NCBI GenBank assembly: GCA_950097015.1
Contig: CATNEN010000025.1
Coordinates: 4,441,001-4,505,000, forward strand
Reading direction: 5' to 3'
Source: Macrostomum hystrix
Lineage: Eukaryota > Platyhelminthes > Macrostomidae
DNA: 64,000 nucleotides
The translations under genes and the position numbers were made by a program. Each line of letters starts with the position of its first letter. Within the stretch, counting starts at the first letter, position 1. This document shows, piece after piece, positions 42,824 to 53,704 of this stretch. Under the pieces are notes generated by a model. That model searched no databases, was not told the origin of the DNA, and saw only the letters and a list, made by a program, of their open reading frames with translations.

Positions 42824-45800
42824 ATGGATAAAAATATGCTACTTGTTGGACGGGTGAGTCTTTGATACATTTTACTTTTTTTCTGTATGGAATTATTTGT
42901 AAATTAGAAAAATGAATTAGAAAACTATTAAATGAAATTCTATGTAAATTGAAATATTAGTAGTTTTGTTAAGTTCAATTTTATTTTAGATACTGCATAC
43001 TAAATATTTCAATCCCTTTCAAATTTTCTAACTTTGTTGATTGCAAGGATAGCTATAAAGCAATTTTCGTCTATGTTTGTTACTTCTCTTTTAGAATCTG
43101 CACCTTTGATCTGTGATCGCATTGATTTTTACTCAATATTTTCTGTTGTATTTACTAAAGTAAGTGATTTATAGTTTACCTTTCTAGGCGTATTTTAAAA
43201 GAAAGCTTAAAAAATTGTTCCAAAAGAAAGTTTTGCTTATAATACTAATTATTTAGGCTAAAACTATTATTAACCCACTAAGAGTGCATTGCACAAAATT
43301 AATTAATGCATTTGATGTGCTAAGAGCCCAACTTACCTTTCAATAATTGCGTGCCATTTTGTACTGGTTAACTAACACTAGCCAGGGAATCGAACTTCGA
43401 ACTTTTCACATTTATTAGGATTTTATTGCAATGTTTTTCATCGGCCTGTCGTATTGCAGTTGTGCGAGAGCGCCTATCCGGCTATCAACAGCTCAGCCCT
43501 GCCGCGCTCCGTCAGTTTTCCACGCGAGATGGCCGAATCTACGGCTCAGGATTTGGCCTACGATGAGGACTTTATGCAGCCATTCGAGCCGCTAGCCTGT
43601 TAGTGATGCCTTTCTCTTGATTTTTTTGCGAACAACTGCAGGAACCGGAAGACGAAAGGAATGAACAGAATGAGAGTGTGACAAGAAAGAAATGAACAGA
43701 ATGAGAGTGTGACAAGAAAGAAATGAACAGAATGAGAGTGTGACAAGAAAGGAATGAACAGAATGAGAGTGTGACAAGAAAGAAATGAACAGAATGAGAG
43801 TGTGACAAGAAAGGAATGAACAGAATGAGAGTGTGACAAGAAGAGAATGAACAGAATGAGAGTGTGACAAGAAGGGAATGAACAGAATGAGAGTGTGACA
43901 AGAAGGGAATGAACAGAATGAGAGTGTGACAAGAAGAGAATGAACAGAATGAGAGTGTGACAAGAAGGAAATGAACAGAATGAGAGTGTGACAAGAAGGA
44001 AATGAACAGAATGAGAGTGTGACAAGAAGGAAATGAACAGAATGAGAGTGTGACAAGAAGGAAATGAACAGAATGAGAGTGTGACAAGAAGGAAATGAAC
44101 AGAATGAGAGTGTGACAAGAAGGAAATGAACAGAATGAGAGTGTGACAAGAAGGAAATGAACAGAATGGCGAGAGTTTAGCAAAATCAAAATAAGAAAGT
44201 ACGCGTACAACGGTCTATCTACGATAAAACGATATGACGAAACGTGGGAGAGATTACAGATAAGTCGACAGTTAGTGCATTGTGTTCGTTCACTTGCCCA
44301 TTGCCGACGCCGCAGATCACTCAGGCAGTCGGGCTGGTCATCACTCCGGCCTGGACTCGGCTGTATCCAACTTGGACCTGTTTGCCCAGCTCGAGCTAGC
44401 CCAGCACCTAGGACTACGTACGCTCCGGTGCCAATCGATTTTCTTCAGCAAATGCCGCGGCTGCTGCTGCTGCTGCTGGCTTTGCTGTTGCTGCGGCCGC
44501 AGGGGGTTCGCCAGCACGCTTAGCCAACTCGTCAATGTCTGACCAGATGTCGCGCAGTGATTCGTGTTTAGCTGCCGTCGCGGCCGCGGCTGCCGACGCC
44601 GAAGCAGCCGGTGTCGGTAAGCCGCTATTTGATCCCGAGGACGATGCGGCCGTCGCCTTAGCAACTAACATTGACGGCGGCATGGCAATCAGCATCGGGC
44701 AGAGCCAATCATCGGCTAATGTACGCCAGATCCTAGGCAAGAGCGCCAGTCCCAACTATCAGGTTGTGGTTGGCATGGACGCTTCCGTTGCTATGAGCGG
44801 GACCAGCGCCGGCAGTAACATGAGCACCTGGATGGCTCTGGCAAAATCTAATAAACGGTTTGTCAGCACCAGCGATCTCGAGGCCAGCGACGCCACTGTT
44901 GACGAAGCCAGGCCGACTGCCGCAGCCGCCGCGCCCACCAAGCCACCTATGACCACCTGGACTGCTGTGCGCACCTCCTCTATTAAGGATATCGCCGCGG
45001 CCTCCAGCTCCGCCGGTGCCACTAAAACCTGGGCGGGTCAGCAACAGCAGCAGCAGCCATCTAATAACTCAGGCGGGGAGAGCGCTTGGCGTCAATTGAA
45101 ATCAGCCGGTGGTAGTCGCCTAGTTTCCTGGCAAGAGTTAAACAGAATTGTGCGAGACGCAAGACCGTTGGACGCCGCTGATCAGGTGAGAGTACGGGAG
45201 ATCCGATTAGCCTCTGTTATTATATATAATAAGCCAGTAGACGCAGCAGTTGAAAAAACATAGGCTGCGGGTCTGGTGTCACCAAATGATGTGCCATTGC
45301 CCACAGCCCTTATTATTTATGTTTTTGTATTATGCACCAACTCACCGTTCCACACAGAAATCTCGTCACGAGATGTCATCAAGCACTACCCAGCAGACCG
45401 CCGTTGCCTGGCGCAAGCAACAGCAGCCGGAGCAGCCCAAGCAAGCTCAACAGCAGACTGAGGAGGAACAGCTGCTGCTACAACAGCAACAGCTGCGCCA
45501 ACAGCAGCAGCAGAATCGGTATTCTGGCACACTGTTGGAATTATTCAAACGCGCCACTAATACTCCAACGGCATCGTCTATGGCAACTGCTCCGGCTGCT
45601 CACAACCAGGCGGCCGCGGTGCTAGCGGCTCAGCCGGAATCCACTTTGCGTTTCCTACACGGCGGCGGGCCCGGCTTTCGCGAATTTCGCCGACGCGCCC
45701 GCGAACTAGTGGATCATCAGCAGCAGTTCCCGACTGGCGCGCGTCGATCACTCAACTCCCGCGGCTCCGGCGTCGGCCGTAGCAACTCAGATCTTCAGCA

Positions 45801-48800
45801 CGGTAGGCGCGCTGGCGCCGCGCACGAGCATCTTCCCAGTTTGGGATTTCTGCGCGACTCCCTGCCGCTGGGAGAACCGTCAACTTCGGCGTCTATTTTC
45901 GATCCAGCCGGCGACTCGGGCATCGGGACGGCAGTCGGCGATGGCAGCGTGTCAACACCTGCAGCTAGCTCCGGTGGACCAAGCTTCGTCTGTAGAAATT
46001 GCGGCCATCCGCAGCATCAGCAGCAGCAGTCCAAGCGAGGATCCGGCGTCAAACAGAAAAGATCGCAATCGTTGGACACAACCGCTGTTGTCCGCAGGCC
46101 GCCGCTGCTGCCGCCAGCCGCTGACGAGGTAAGTCAACGCTATCGACGTGTAGTGTGGCAGTGCAGTTTTCATGAGAAGTATCTATATACATATATAAAT
46201 GCGCAATGAGAGAGAAGTGCAGCAAAGCCTAATTCGCCCTAGCGCGCACGCGTTCGCTAAACAGAAGTGAGGGGCAAGTCATGCTGGAATGAGGGCAGAG
46301 CCCAAATGGCCTGCAAATCAGCCACCAGAGAAGGAGTTCGGCCTTCGTCACGGCGTAGCCGCTCAGGAGGCTGGTGCAGGAGGACCAGCGACAGCGGGTT
46401 CTGGTCGCCGCGGCCATGGCTTCGCAGACAATAATAGCCCAGCAGCATTTGACGCCGCCGGCGCCGGGTGTTGCTCAGGGCTGGGACACCAGCGCGGGCC
46501 ATCAGGTCTCTGGACGGCAGTTTCTCCGAGTAGCGCAGTACGGAGCTACTGCCTATGCTGCTCTGACTTCACTCATAATGCCAATGGTTAACTTTTTCAA
46601 CGGTAACTGATTTAACAATCAATATTTTGACTTAGCTTTGAAATAATTTATCACCAAAACTACTAATTAACCAGGCCGATGGCAAATCCGCCGAGCGACA
46701 TCGACGCGCCGCTGCTCGACGCCGGCTGGCGGCGGCGGCTGATTCGGCAGGCAAAAAGCAGCGGGCTCTAGGCGGAGGCGCTAAGCGGACGCGCAGCGAG
46801 CCGCACCGTCTGGCTGGCGCCGCCGGCCTGTCCGGTGTGTACGAGATGACGCAAAGCCTCACAGACTCGCAGGAAGATGAGGCTGCGGCGGCGTCGACAA
46901 ATGCCGACGATCGGCAGCAACGATCGAACAAGAACTCGTCGGCTGGGCAGCGAGACTACGCCGACGATGACGACGAAGGTGGGGGCGGTTTTCGCGCCAA
47001 GAAGTCTGTATCATTCTGCGACCGGATTCAGTTTCACAGTCCGAAGGGCAGAGCGCCTGGCAGTCCAACTGGTGGTCAGGTTTGGCGCGCTGTCGGCTCC
47101 ACAGCCGATCTTGGCGGCGTTGGTGCAGGCCAGCCAGCCAATTTCGGCGACGCGCCTCACCGGCAGCAGACCCTGCTGCGTAGGCCGCTTAGCTTGCAAT
47201 TGAACTACGATGTGCAGGTTTGTTTTCTTAGCTAGTTTTTAGAGGCTCGTTGCCATTGCGAAAAGCACATAATAAACGTCAATTTTTTCATTTGAACGTG
47301 TCCCTTTCATTTTCTTGTGCAAACAATTCTATCCAGTTTTTCATGCTTTTAAAGTATTCGTGAACTTTAAAAATTAGTCCTGAAATTTAAACGAACTCGC
47401 GAAATTTAAAAGTACATAAAAGTATTAAAAGTACATTTAAAGTACACGTGAACTTAAAAAGTACATATACAATTTAAAGTACACGTGAACATAAAAATTA
47501 CACTAAACGTAAAAAGTACACGTGAACTTAAGAAGTACATGTGAACTTAAAAGTACTCCTGAACTTAAAAAGTACTCGTATAAATTTGTGCCATCCCGTC
47601 TCCAATTGCACTCAGGTAATTCCACAACAGGTAGGCCTCTACGGTGACAACGATAGTCCGCCGTTGGTTTTCTGCGGCTCCCCGGTCGGCTCGCCCAGGC
47701 GAAGCCACGACGCCGCTGCGGCTGCGGCAGCTTCCAGCCAGCTGCAGCAAACTCGGTTAGACAAACTCGGCCGTCTGGTCACTGACGCCATTCGTGGCGT
47801 CAACGATCTGATCCTAGCTGCCACAGCTTCCCCATTGGCCGCAGCGGCAGCTGCCGACGCTTCGGATCAGCAGCGCCAGCAGCAGCGGCTGGCTAGCGTG
47901 CTAGCTCAGAGCCTCTGCCCGCCTTTGCATGGCCTGCTGACTGACGAACTGGTGATCTCTGGCGGCGGCGGCAGCGTCAGCGGCGGCAGTCGGCTGTCGT
48001 TTGTTCGCAATAGGTCGCAGCTCTGGCAGCTGATTGAGGAGACCTGCAAGCCGGGCAGCCAGCCGGCTAGCCGACGCTTAAACGAGTGCCTGCGACTTGT
48101 GCGCTCCGTCAACGGCCTGTCTACTGAGAGACTCAAGTTTAACGCGTTTGTGGCGGCTTGTCTGAAGTGAGTGGCTGGACTTTAGTGCTGTGATTCCTAA
48201 TCCCCTTCATACATTTAATTAAATTATATTACTTGGTTAGATTCGTACACTAGGGGTTGTAGCCTAGTGGTTAGGGCGTCGGACTAACAACTTGAAGGTC
48301 GGGGGTTCGATTCCCAACTCCAATGGAATAATTTGTGTCCTTTAGCAAGGCACTTAATTCTGCATTGCTTCAGTTCACCCAGCTGTTAAATGGCTACCAG
48401 CATTATTAGCTGGGTTAATTGAGGGTGGGTGTGGCGTCCACCCAGTCCATGGACTGAACAGCCGTACGCAGCCTTCAGATGCGCCGCGCAATAGCTGCGG
48501 CTGTGCTGTCGGCTGATAGGGGCAAGTGTAATCGATTGATTTTGTTTAAATTGTTTCAATTTTGTCCTGATGATCCTCAATATTGGGATCTCGGCGTGGT
48601 TGATTTTTATCCCAGCTGCTTTGGTTACCAATGCGATACTATTAATCTCTGATCCAAAAAATTCGTTCGATACCGATAAAAGAAGTTCCTATTTGGGATC
48701 TAATTCAAACCATCTATGATCCGATTCCAACTGCCCGCAGCTCCAAGCAGTTGAGCGCCTGGTTCCACCACGCCACAGCCAGTGAGTCAATTCTCAAGCG

Positions 48801-49320
48801 CTACTACAAGCCCAGCGCGTTTTTGCGCAGCGCCCAGACTGTGCACTGCGAACTGTTCGCCGACCTGTCAACCTCCCTGGAGCTGCTCAACTCGCACTCG
48901 TTCTCTATCGACCTGACCGCCGCCGGTTCGGCTTCGTCTTCAACTTCGTCAACATCGGTGTCTCGCAAGTCGATTGGCCAGCAGCCGTTGAAGGCTAGGC
49001 ACGACATCAAGGCCACGCCGCCTCCGCCGCCGCCGCAGCATCAGCGAGCTTCGGCTCCGGCCCCGCCGCCGCGCGTTCAAAGCCGCCTGCCGCGACCTAC
49101 CGGGCCGGATTATTCCTCTGCCTCCTCCGTGGCCAGCTCGGCGACATCGGCCACCTCGCCAGCTCCGTCTGTGGCCCCGGCTTTCGGTGGAAAATCTTCC
49201 ACTAAATCAGGCGGCGGCGTTGGCGGCATTCGCTCCACCTTGTCCGGCCTGATGCGTCGGCCAGGCTCATCTTCTTCTTCTAGTAGCAAGCAGCAGCAGA
49301 GCTCTACTGGCAAGCGCTAG
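42824..49320 (+). CDS. RUSC-like protein with RUN domain
   Basis: Join 42824-42853, 43460-43598, 44316-44417, 44449-45185, 45358-46128, 46675-47217, 47616-48166, 48741-49320: 3453 nt, 1150 aa; the sum is divisible by 3 and every junction is GT-AG in phase. An extra phase-compatible exon (46359 or 46380 to 46586) may be included. Residues about 825-1016 form a RUN domain: LWQLIEETCKPGS, LNECLRLVRSVNGLS, LKFNAFVAACLN then SKQLSAWFHHATAS, ending LELLNSHSFSIDL; this matches recalled human RUSC1/RUSC2 blocks (LNTKQLELWF, LTFHLDL). The N-terminal 770 residues are disordered, polyA/polyQ/Ser-rich, with KKSVSFCDRIQFHSP. RUSC proteins are adaptors in vesicle and signalling traffic; their C-terminal SH3 is not found here, the last 130 residues being Ser/Pro-rich. 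Intron 2 contains a 31-bp minisatellite. Confidence 0.8.
43656..44168. repeat. 31-bp minisatellite in RUSC-like intron 2, about 16 copies
   Basis: Unit AACAGAATGAGAGTGTGACA + AGAAGGAAATG. GAAAGAAATG units predominate at the left and GAAGGAAATG at the right. Purine-rich on the sense strand. Confidence 0.95.
44418..44448 (+). other. Candidate 31-nt intron in the RUSC-like gene
   Basis: Begins GTACGC and ends TTTTCTTCAG. The frame entering (…LAQHLGL) would run into a Cys-rich unlikely peptide and the frame leaving (…[12 protein letters not shown]) has a stop just upstream. Removing exactly these 31 nt joins them in frame. A 1-nt assembly error is the alternative. Confidence 0.5.
45263..45320 (+). 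mobile_element. SINE family A, 3' end only
   Basis: GGCTGCGGGTCTGGTGTCAC, CAAATGATGTGCCATTGCCC and an ATTATTTATG tail, 5'-truncated, in the intron 45186-45357 of the RUSC-like gene, 38 bases before the next exon. Confidence 0.8.
47390..47580. repeat. Imperfect (TTAAAAAGTACACGTGAAC)n in RUSC-like intron
   Basis: About eight diverged copies of a 17-19-bp AGTACACGTGAACTTAAAA unit, many with the palindrome GTACACGTG/CACGTG. It ends about 35 bases upstream of the RUN-domain exon. Confidence 0.7.
48247..48522 (+). mobile_element. SINE family B, near-complete reference copy
   Basis: Head GGTTGTAGCCTAGTGGTTAG (A-box), B-box GGGTTCGATTCCC, then GTGTCCTTTAGCAAGGCAC, CCCAGCTGTTAAATGGCTAC, CAGTCCATGGACTGAACAGC, GATGCGCCGCGCAATAGCTG. 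It lies in the intron between the two RUN-domain exons and in the sense direction of the gene. Confidence 0.88.
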
Positions 49321-49973
49321 GTTGTCAATGGCGTCAACTTTCCTTAGGGTTTGTTTTTTTAAAAGACACTATCGGACTATCTTTCCCATTTCCTGTGTTG
49401 TTTTCTGCTTCTAAAATAGTTGTTTTTGTCTTGTTGCTTTTAACATTAAAAAATGACCACTCTATTTCCTAGGGAGAGACCACGGGGCTATTTCAAATAC
49501 CCGCTGCCTACTTCACCATAGCTCCCAAATCGAATGAAAAATTACGCCCCGTGGTATTTTCTACTGTTTACAGTCAATTTATTTTATTAACGCAAAGCGC
49601 AAAGGTACTTAAGCGTTGCGTCTCCGTTGTTTTGATTTTGTGGTTGGAATATCTTACAAGAAATCTTTGGAGAAAAACTTATTAAGAGTATATTCCTACG
49701 TGACTACTAGTGACAAGCGTCAGTAGCATCTAAGTGTTTATTTTATGTTGTTTATTTCACAAGCATAGTAAATTCCCTAATGTTTCAATATCCTCTGCTG
49801 ATAAGCATGTTTTCAGAAATTTCTATCATTTCGTAGTTCACAATCTTTCATCGTTACAGCTTCGTGTTATAATTATTGTTGTCTTTTTGTCAGTTTTTTA
49901 CACCAACTCTCATCGTATCGGAATCTCATTTTGCGACATTTTTCAACTCTTGTGAGTTCCTTCAGTGTTTTTC
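49321..49973. other. 3' UTR/flank of the RUSC-like gene
   Basis: AT-rich. ATTAAA at 49445-49450 is a possible poly(A) signal. No gene seen. Confidence 0.4.
49479..49555. repeat. 77-bp MITE-like element with 10-bp terminal inverted repeats
   Basis: ACCACGGGGC at 49479-49488 and its exact inverse GCCCCGTGGT at 49546-49555. The interior (ATTTCAAATACC, CTCCCAAATCGAA) is related, in inverse, to the dispersed repeat at 36996-37220. Confidence 0.6.
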
Positions 49974-51522
49974 AGTAGGTCATTTTTCTCAGTGAGAAGG
50001 TCATTTCCCTCAGTGAGTAGGTCATTTCCCTCAGTGAGTATGTCATTTCCTTCAGTGAGAAGGTCATTTCCCTCAGTGAGAAGGTCATTTCCCTCAGTGA
50101 GAAGGTCATTTCCCTCAGTGAGTAGGTCATTTCCCTCAGTGAGTATGTCATTTCCTTCAGTGAGAAGGTCATTTCCCTCAGTGAGAAGGTCATTTCCCTC
50201 AGTGAGAAGGTCATTTCCCTCAGTGAGCAGGTCATTTCCCTCAGTGAGAAGGTCATTTCCCTCAGTGAGAAGGTCATTTCCCTCAGTGAGCAGGTCATTT
50301 CCTTCAGTGAGAAGGTCATTTCCCTCAGTGAGCAGGTCATTTCCCTCAGTGAGCAGGTCATTTCCTTCAGTGAGAAGGTCATTTCCCTCAGTGAGCAGGT
50401 CATTTCCCTCAGTGAGAAGGTCATTTCCCTCAGTGAGAAGGTCATTTCCCTCAGTGAGAAGGTCATTTCCCTCAGTGAGAAGGTCATTTCCCTCAGTGAG
50501 CAGGTCATTTCCCTCAGTGAGAAGGTCATTTCCCTCAGTGAGAAGGTCATTTCCCTCAGTGAGAAGGTCATTTCCCTCAGTGAGCAGGTCATTTCCCTCA
50601 GTGAGAAGGTCATTTCCCTCAGTGAGCAGGTCATTTCCCTCAGTGAGCAGGTCATTTCCCTCAGTGAGAAGGTCATTTCCCTCAGTGAGAAGGTCATTTC
50701 CCTCAGTGAGAAGGTCATTTCCCTCAGTGAGAAGGTCATTTCCCTCAGTGAGCAGGTCATTTCCCTCAGTGAGAAGGTCATTTCCCTCAGTGAGAAGGTC
50801 ATTTCCCTCAGTGAGAAGGTCATTTCCCTCAGTGAGTAGGTCATTTCCCTCAGTGAGTATGTCATTTCCTTCAGTGAGAAGGTCATTTCCCTCAGTGAGT
50901 AGGTCATTTCCCTCAGTGAGAAGGTCATTTCCCTCAGTGAGTATGTCATTTCCTTCAGTGAGAAGGTCATTTCCCTCAGTGAGTAGGTCATTTCCCTCAG
51001 TGAGAAGGTCATTTCCCTCAGTGAGTATGTCATTTCCTTCAGTGAGAAGGTCATTTCCCTCAGTGAGAAGGTCATTTCCCTCAGTGAGTAGGTCATTTCC
51101 CTCAGTGAGAAGGTCATTTCCCTCAGTGAGAAGGTCATTTCCCTCAGTGAGTATGTCATTTCCTTCAGTGAGAAGGTCATTTCCCTCAGTGAGTAGGTCA
51201 TTTCCCTCAGTGAGAAGGTCATTTCCCTCAGTGAGAAGGTCATTTCCTCCAGTGAGAAGGTCATTTCCCTCAGTGAGAAGGTCATTTCCCTCAGTGAGAA
51301 GGTCATTTCCCTCAGTGAGAAGGTCATTTCCCTCAGTGAGCAGGTCATTTCCCTCAGTGAGAAGGTCATTTCCCTCAGTGAGCAGGTCATTTCCTTCAGT
51401 GAGAAGGTCATTTCCCTCAGTGAGCAGGTCATTTCCCTCAGTGAGCAGGTCATTTCCCTCAGTGAGCAGGTCATTTCCCTCAGTGAGCAGGTCATTTCCC
51501 TCAGTGAGAAGGTCATTTCCCT
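49974..51522. repeat. Minisatellite, 21-bp unit, about 74 copies
   Basis: CTCAGTGAGAAGGTCATTTC(C) with variants at one position (GAGAAGG, GAGCAGG, GAGTAGG, GAGTATG) and TTCAGTGAG. Variants cluster: GAGTATG/TTCAG pairs at both ends, GAGCAGG in the middle and at the right edge. Long frames on both strands are repeat artefacts. Confidence 0.97.
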
Positions 51523-52390
51523 CCGTTCCTTCAGGGCATTGCTTGTCTCTACAATTTTAAGCTTGCCCTGTTCTTGCTATAATGACTAACTGTTTGTTTT
51601 TTCTCTTAACATTTAGTTTTTTTTCTGATTACTCCAGAAGCTTAGCAACTGCCTTTAAAATCAAAGTTCTTTTTAATGCTATTTTACTAGTACATTAAAT
51701 TTAGTTTTTCTGAAATACAAAAGTCATTAATCATAATAGAATTTTGTTTATTAAATTTCAATAGCAAATTTTATTATTGAGGAAATAAATGTTGCTATAA
51801 TTGTTTCAGCTTGTAATCGCACAGATTGACATGTTTACTACCCAGTCTAGTCAATTTCTGCCCTAGTATATGCTTATTTATATTTATTATCGCACTAATT
51901 TTATTTTTATCGTCTGCGAACTGTTTTGTAAAACAAAAAGTTATTAATATAGTTGCTACCTTATCACTGCTATTGATAATGTCAATGTTTCCAAATCAAT
52001 TTTCCTAGTGAGCGACTGAAATGAACGAAGTATTCTATAAACTATAAATGCATAAATATTCATTGCGAAAGTTTATCTATTCTCTTATGCTGATGATTTT
52101 GTGTCCTATAAATTTTCTTTTACTCGTTCGAATTTTATCAACTCTTGCTGTCCTATTGTTGTTAAATTTGTTTTATCTGATTATATAGGAGCGCTATACA
52201 GGAGAATTATTCATTATTTATATTAAAAGTACATGCCTCTGCACCGAAATTATTGACCAAGGCACCGCTACTCGAGACTTGTTTCTGCTAGACGATGAAA
52301 CTTTATAATTATAGTTTCATCTATTTCTGTTATTTTCAACGTCACTTGGTTGTACTAGTACAGGTATTACAGGTACATGACTCCTAGCTC
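51523..52390. other. AT-rich spacer, nothing recognised
   Basis: No coding or RNA feature seen. Confidence 0.5.
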
Positions 52391-53090
52391 ATAATGGGTG
52401 TTGGTCATTAGGTTAGCTCATTCAATTCAGTTTATGAGGGGTCAAAGTCATAAGGTTTAGATGATGAGAGTTGTGGGTCATTAGATTTAGGTCATTAGGT
52501 TTAACTCATGATGGGTTTAGATCATGAGAGTGTGGGTCATTAGATTTAGGTCATTAGGTTTAAGTCATGATGGGTTTAGATCATGAGAGTGTGGGTCATT
52601 AGATTTAGGTCATTAGGTTTAACTCATGATGGGTTTAGATCATGAGAGTGTGGGTCATTAGATTTAGGTCATTAGGTTTAGGTCATGATGGGTTTAGATC
52701 ATGAGAGTGTGGGTCATTAGATTTAGGTCATTAGGTTTAGGTCATGATGGGTTTAGATCATGAGAGTTGTGGGTCATTAGATTTAGGTCATTGAGGTTTA
52801 ACTCATGATGGGTTTAGATCATGAGAGTGTGGGTCATTAGATTTAGGTCATTAGGTTTAAGTCATGATGGGTTTAGATCATGAGAGTGTGGGTCATTAGA
52901 TTTAGGTCATTGAGGTTTAGGTCATGAAGGGTGTAGGTCATTAAGGTGTAGGTAATTTAGTTTAGGTCAATAATGGTGTAGGTCATTTTGGCGTGTTGGT
53001 CATTAGGTTTAGGTCATTCAGGGTGTGGGTCATTAGATTTAGGTCATGAATGTAGCTGGCCATGCGAGTGTAGGTCATAATGGGTAGGTC
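52391..53090. repeat. 58-bp minisatellite with irregular flanks
   Basis: 52450-52925 holds about eight copies of a 58-bp unit (GGTTTAGATCATGAGAGTGT ... AGGTCATTAGGTTTA ... CATGAT). Outside, decayed GGTCATTAGG-type subunits continue for 60-160 bp on each side. Internally the unit is built from four or five GGTCATTAG/GATCATGAG modules. Confidence 0.93.
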
Positions 53091-53704
53091 ATTTCTTCAG
53101 AGTGTGTTGCTGCAGCGACTAAAGCAAATCTGCTTTAATATAACTGGTTTCTCTATGAACAATTAATACTACTATAAGATTAAGTAGTACGGTCAAGTAG
53201 GATTATTCGTTTCTTATCAGAAACCCGATTTGCATAGATAGACAGTGTCAAAAGTATAAATTTGCTTTGCATGCGGGCGGGCGGGCGTATATAATTATTT
53301 ACTTTTATTCTTTGTCAGACAGATAGATAAGGCCCGGACAGCAAAGCCATGGTCTGTTTGTCTAATCTAGTTCAAATTTATACAGCACAAAAGCTTGCCT
53401 TTATTGTTCCTTCCTTGGGAAAGTGTGTAATTAGCACTGCCCGCCAATCTCATTACTCTGCTGCAAACTGTGGCCCCTTAAACATTGCAGACTGACACGG
53501 CTAACAATTAATATTTATTACAGTTGCTTCGTGTTTAGCTGACCCTCAACTAGTGCCAGTCAATAAATAGGCTTTGATTTTCTGAGCGACTGTGCAAAAC
53601 GTTTACGTTTTATGAGTGGTAGAGTTTTTGGACTCATTTTCAAGACTTCATTTGGGTTCGCCAATGCCATAAAACGAAATTTTTATTCCTGGTTTTCAAT
53701 TCAA
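53091..53704. other. AT-rich spacer, nothing recognised
   Basis: Contains a short (GGGC)n-like run at 53275-53287; otherwise featureless. Confidence 0.5.

Noticed and set aside
49965-51560. 531-residue (plus) and 514-residue (minus) frames of RSFPSV / REMTFSL repeats
   Set aside because: 21-bp array artefact; both strands open simultaneously.
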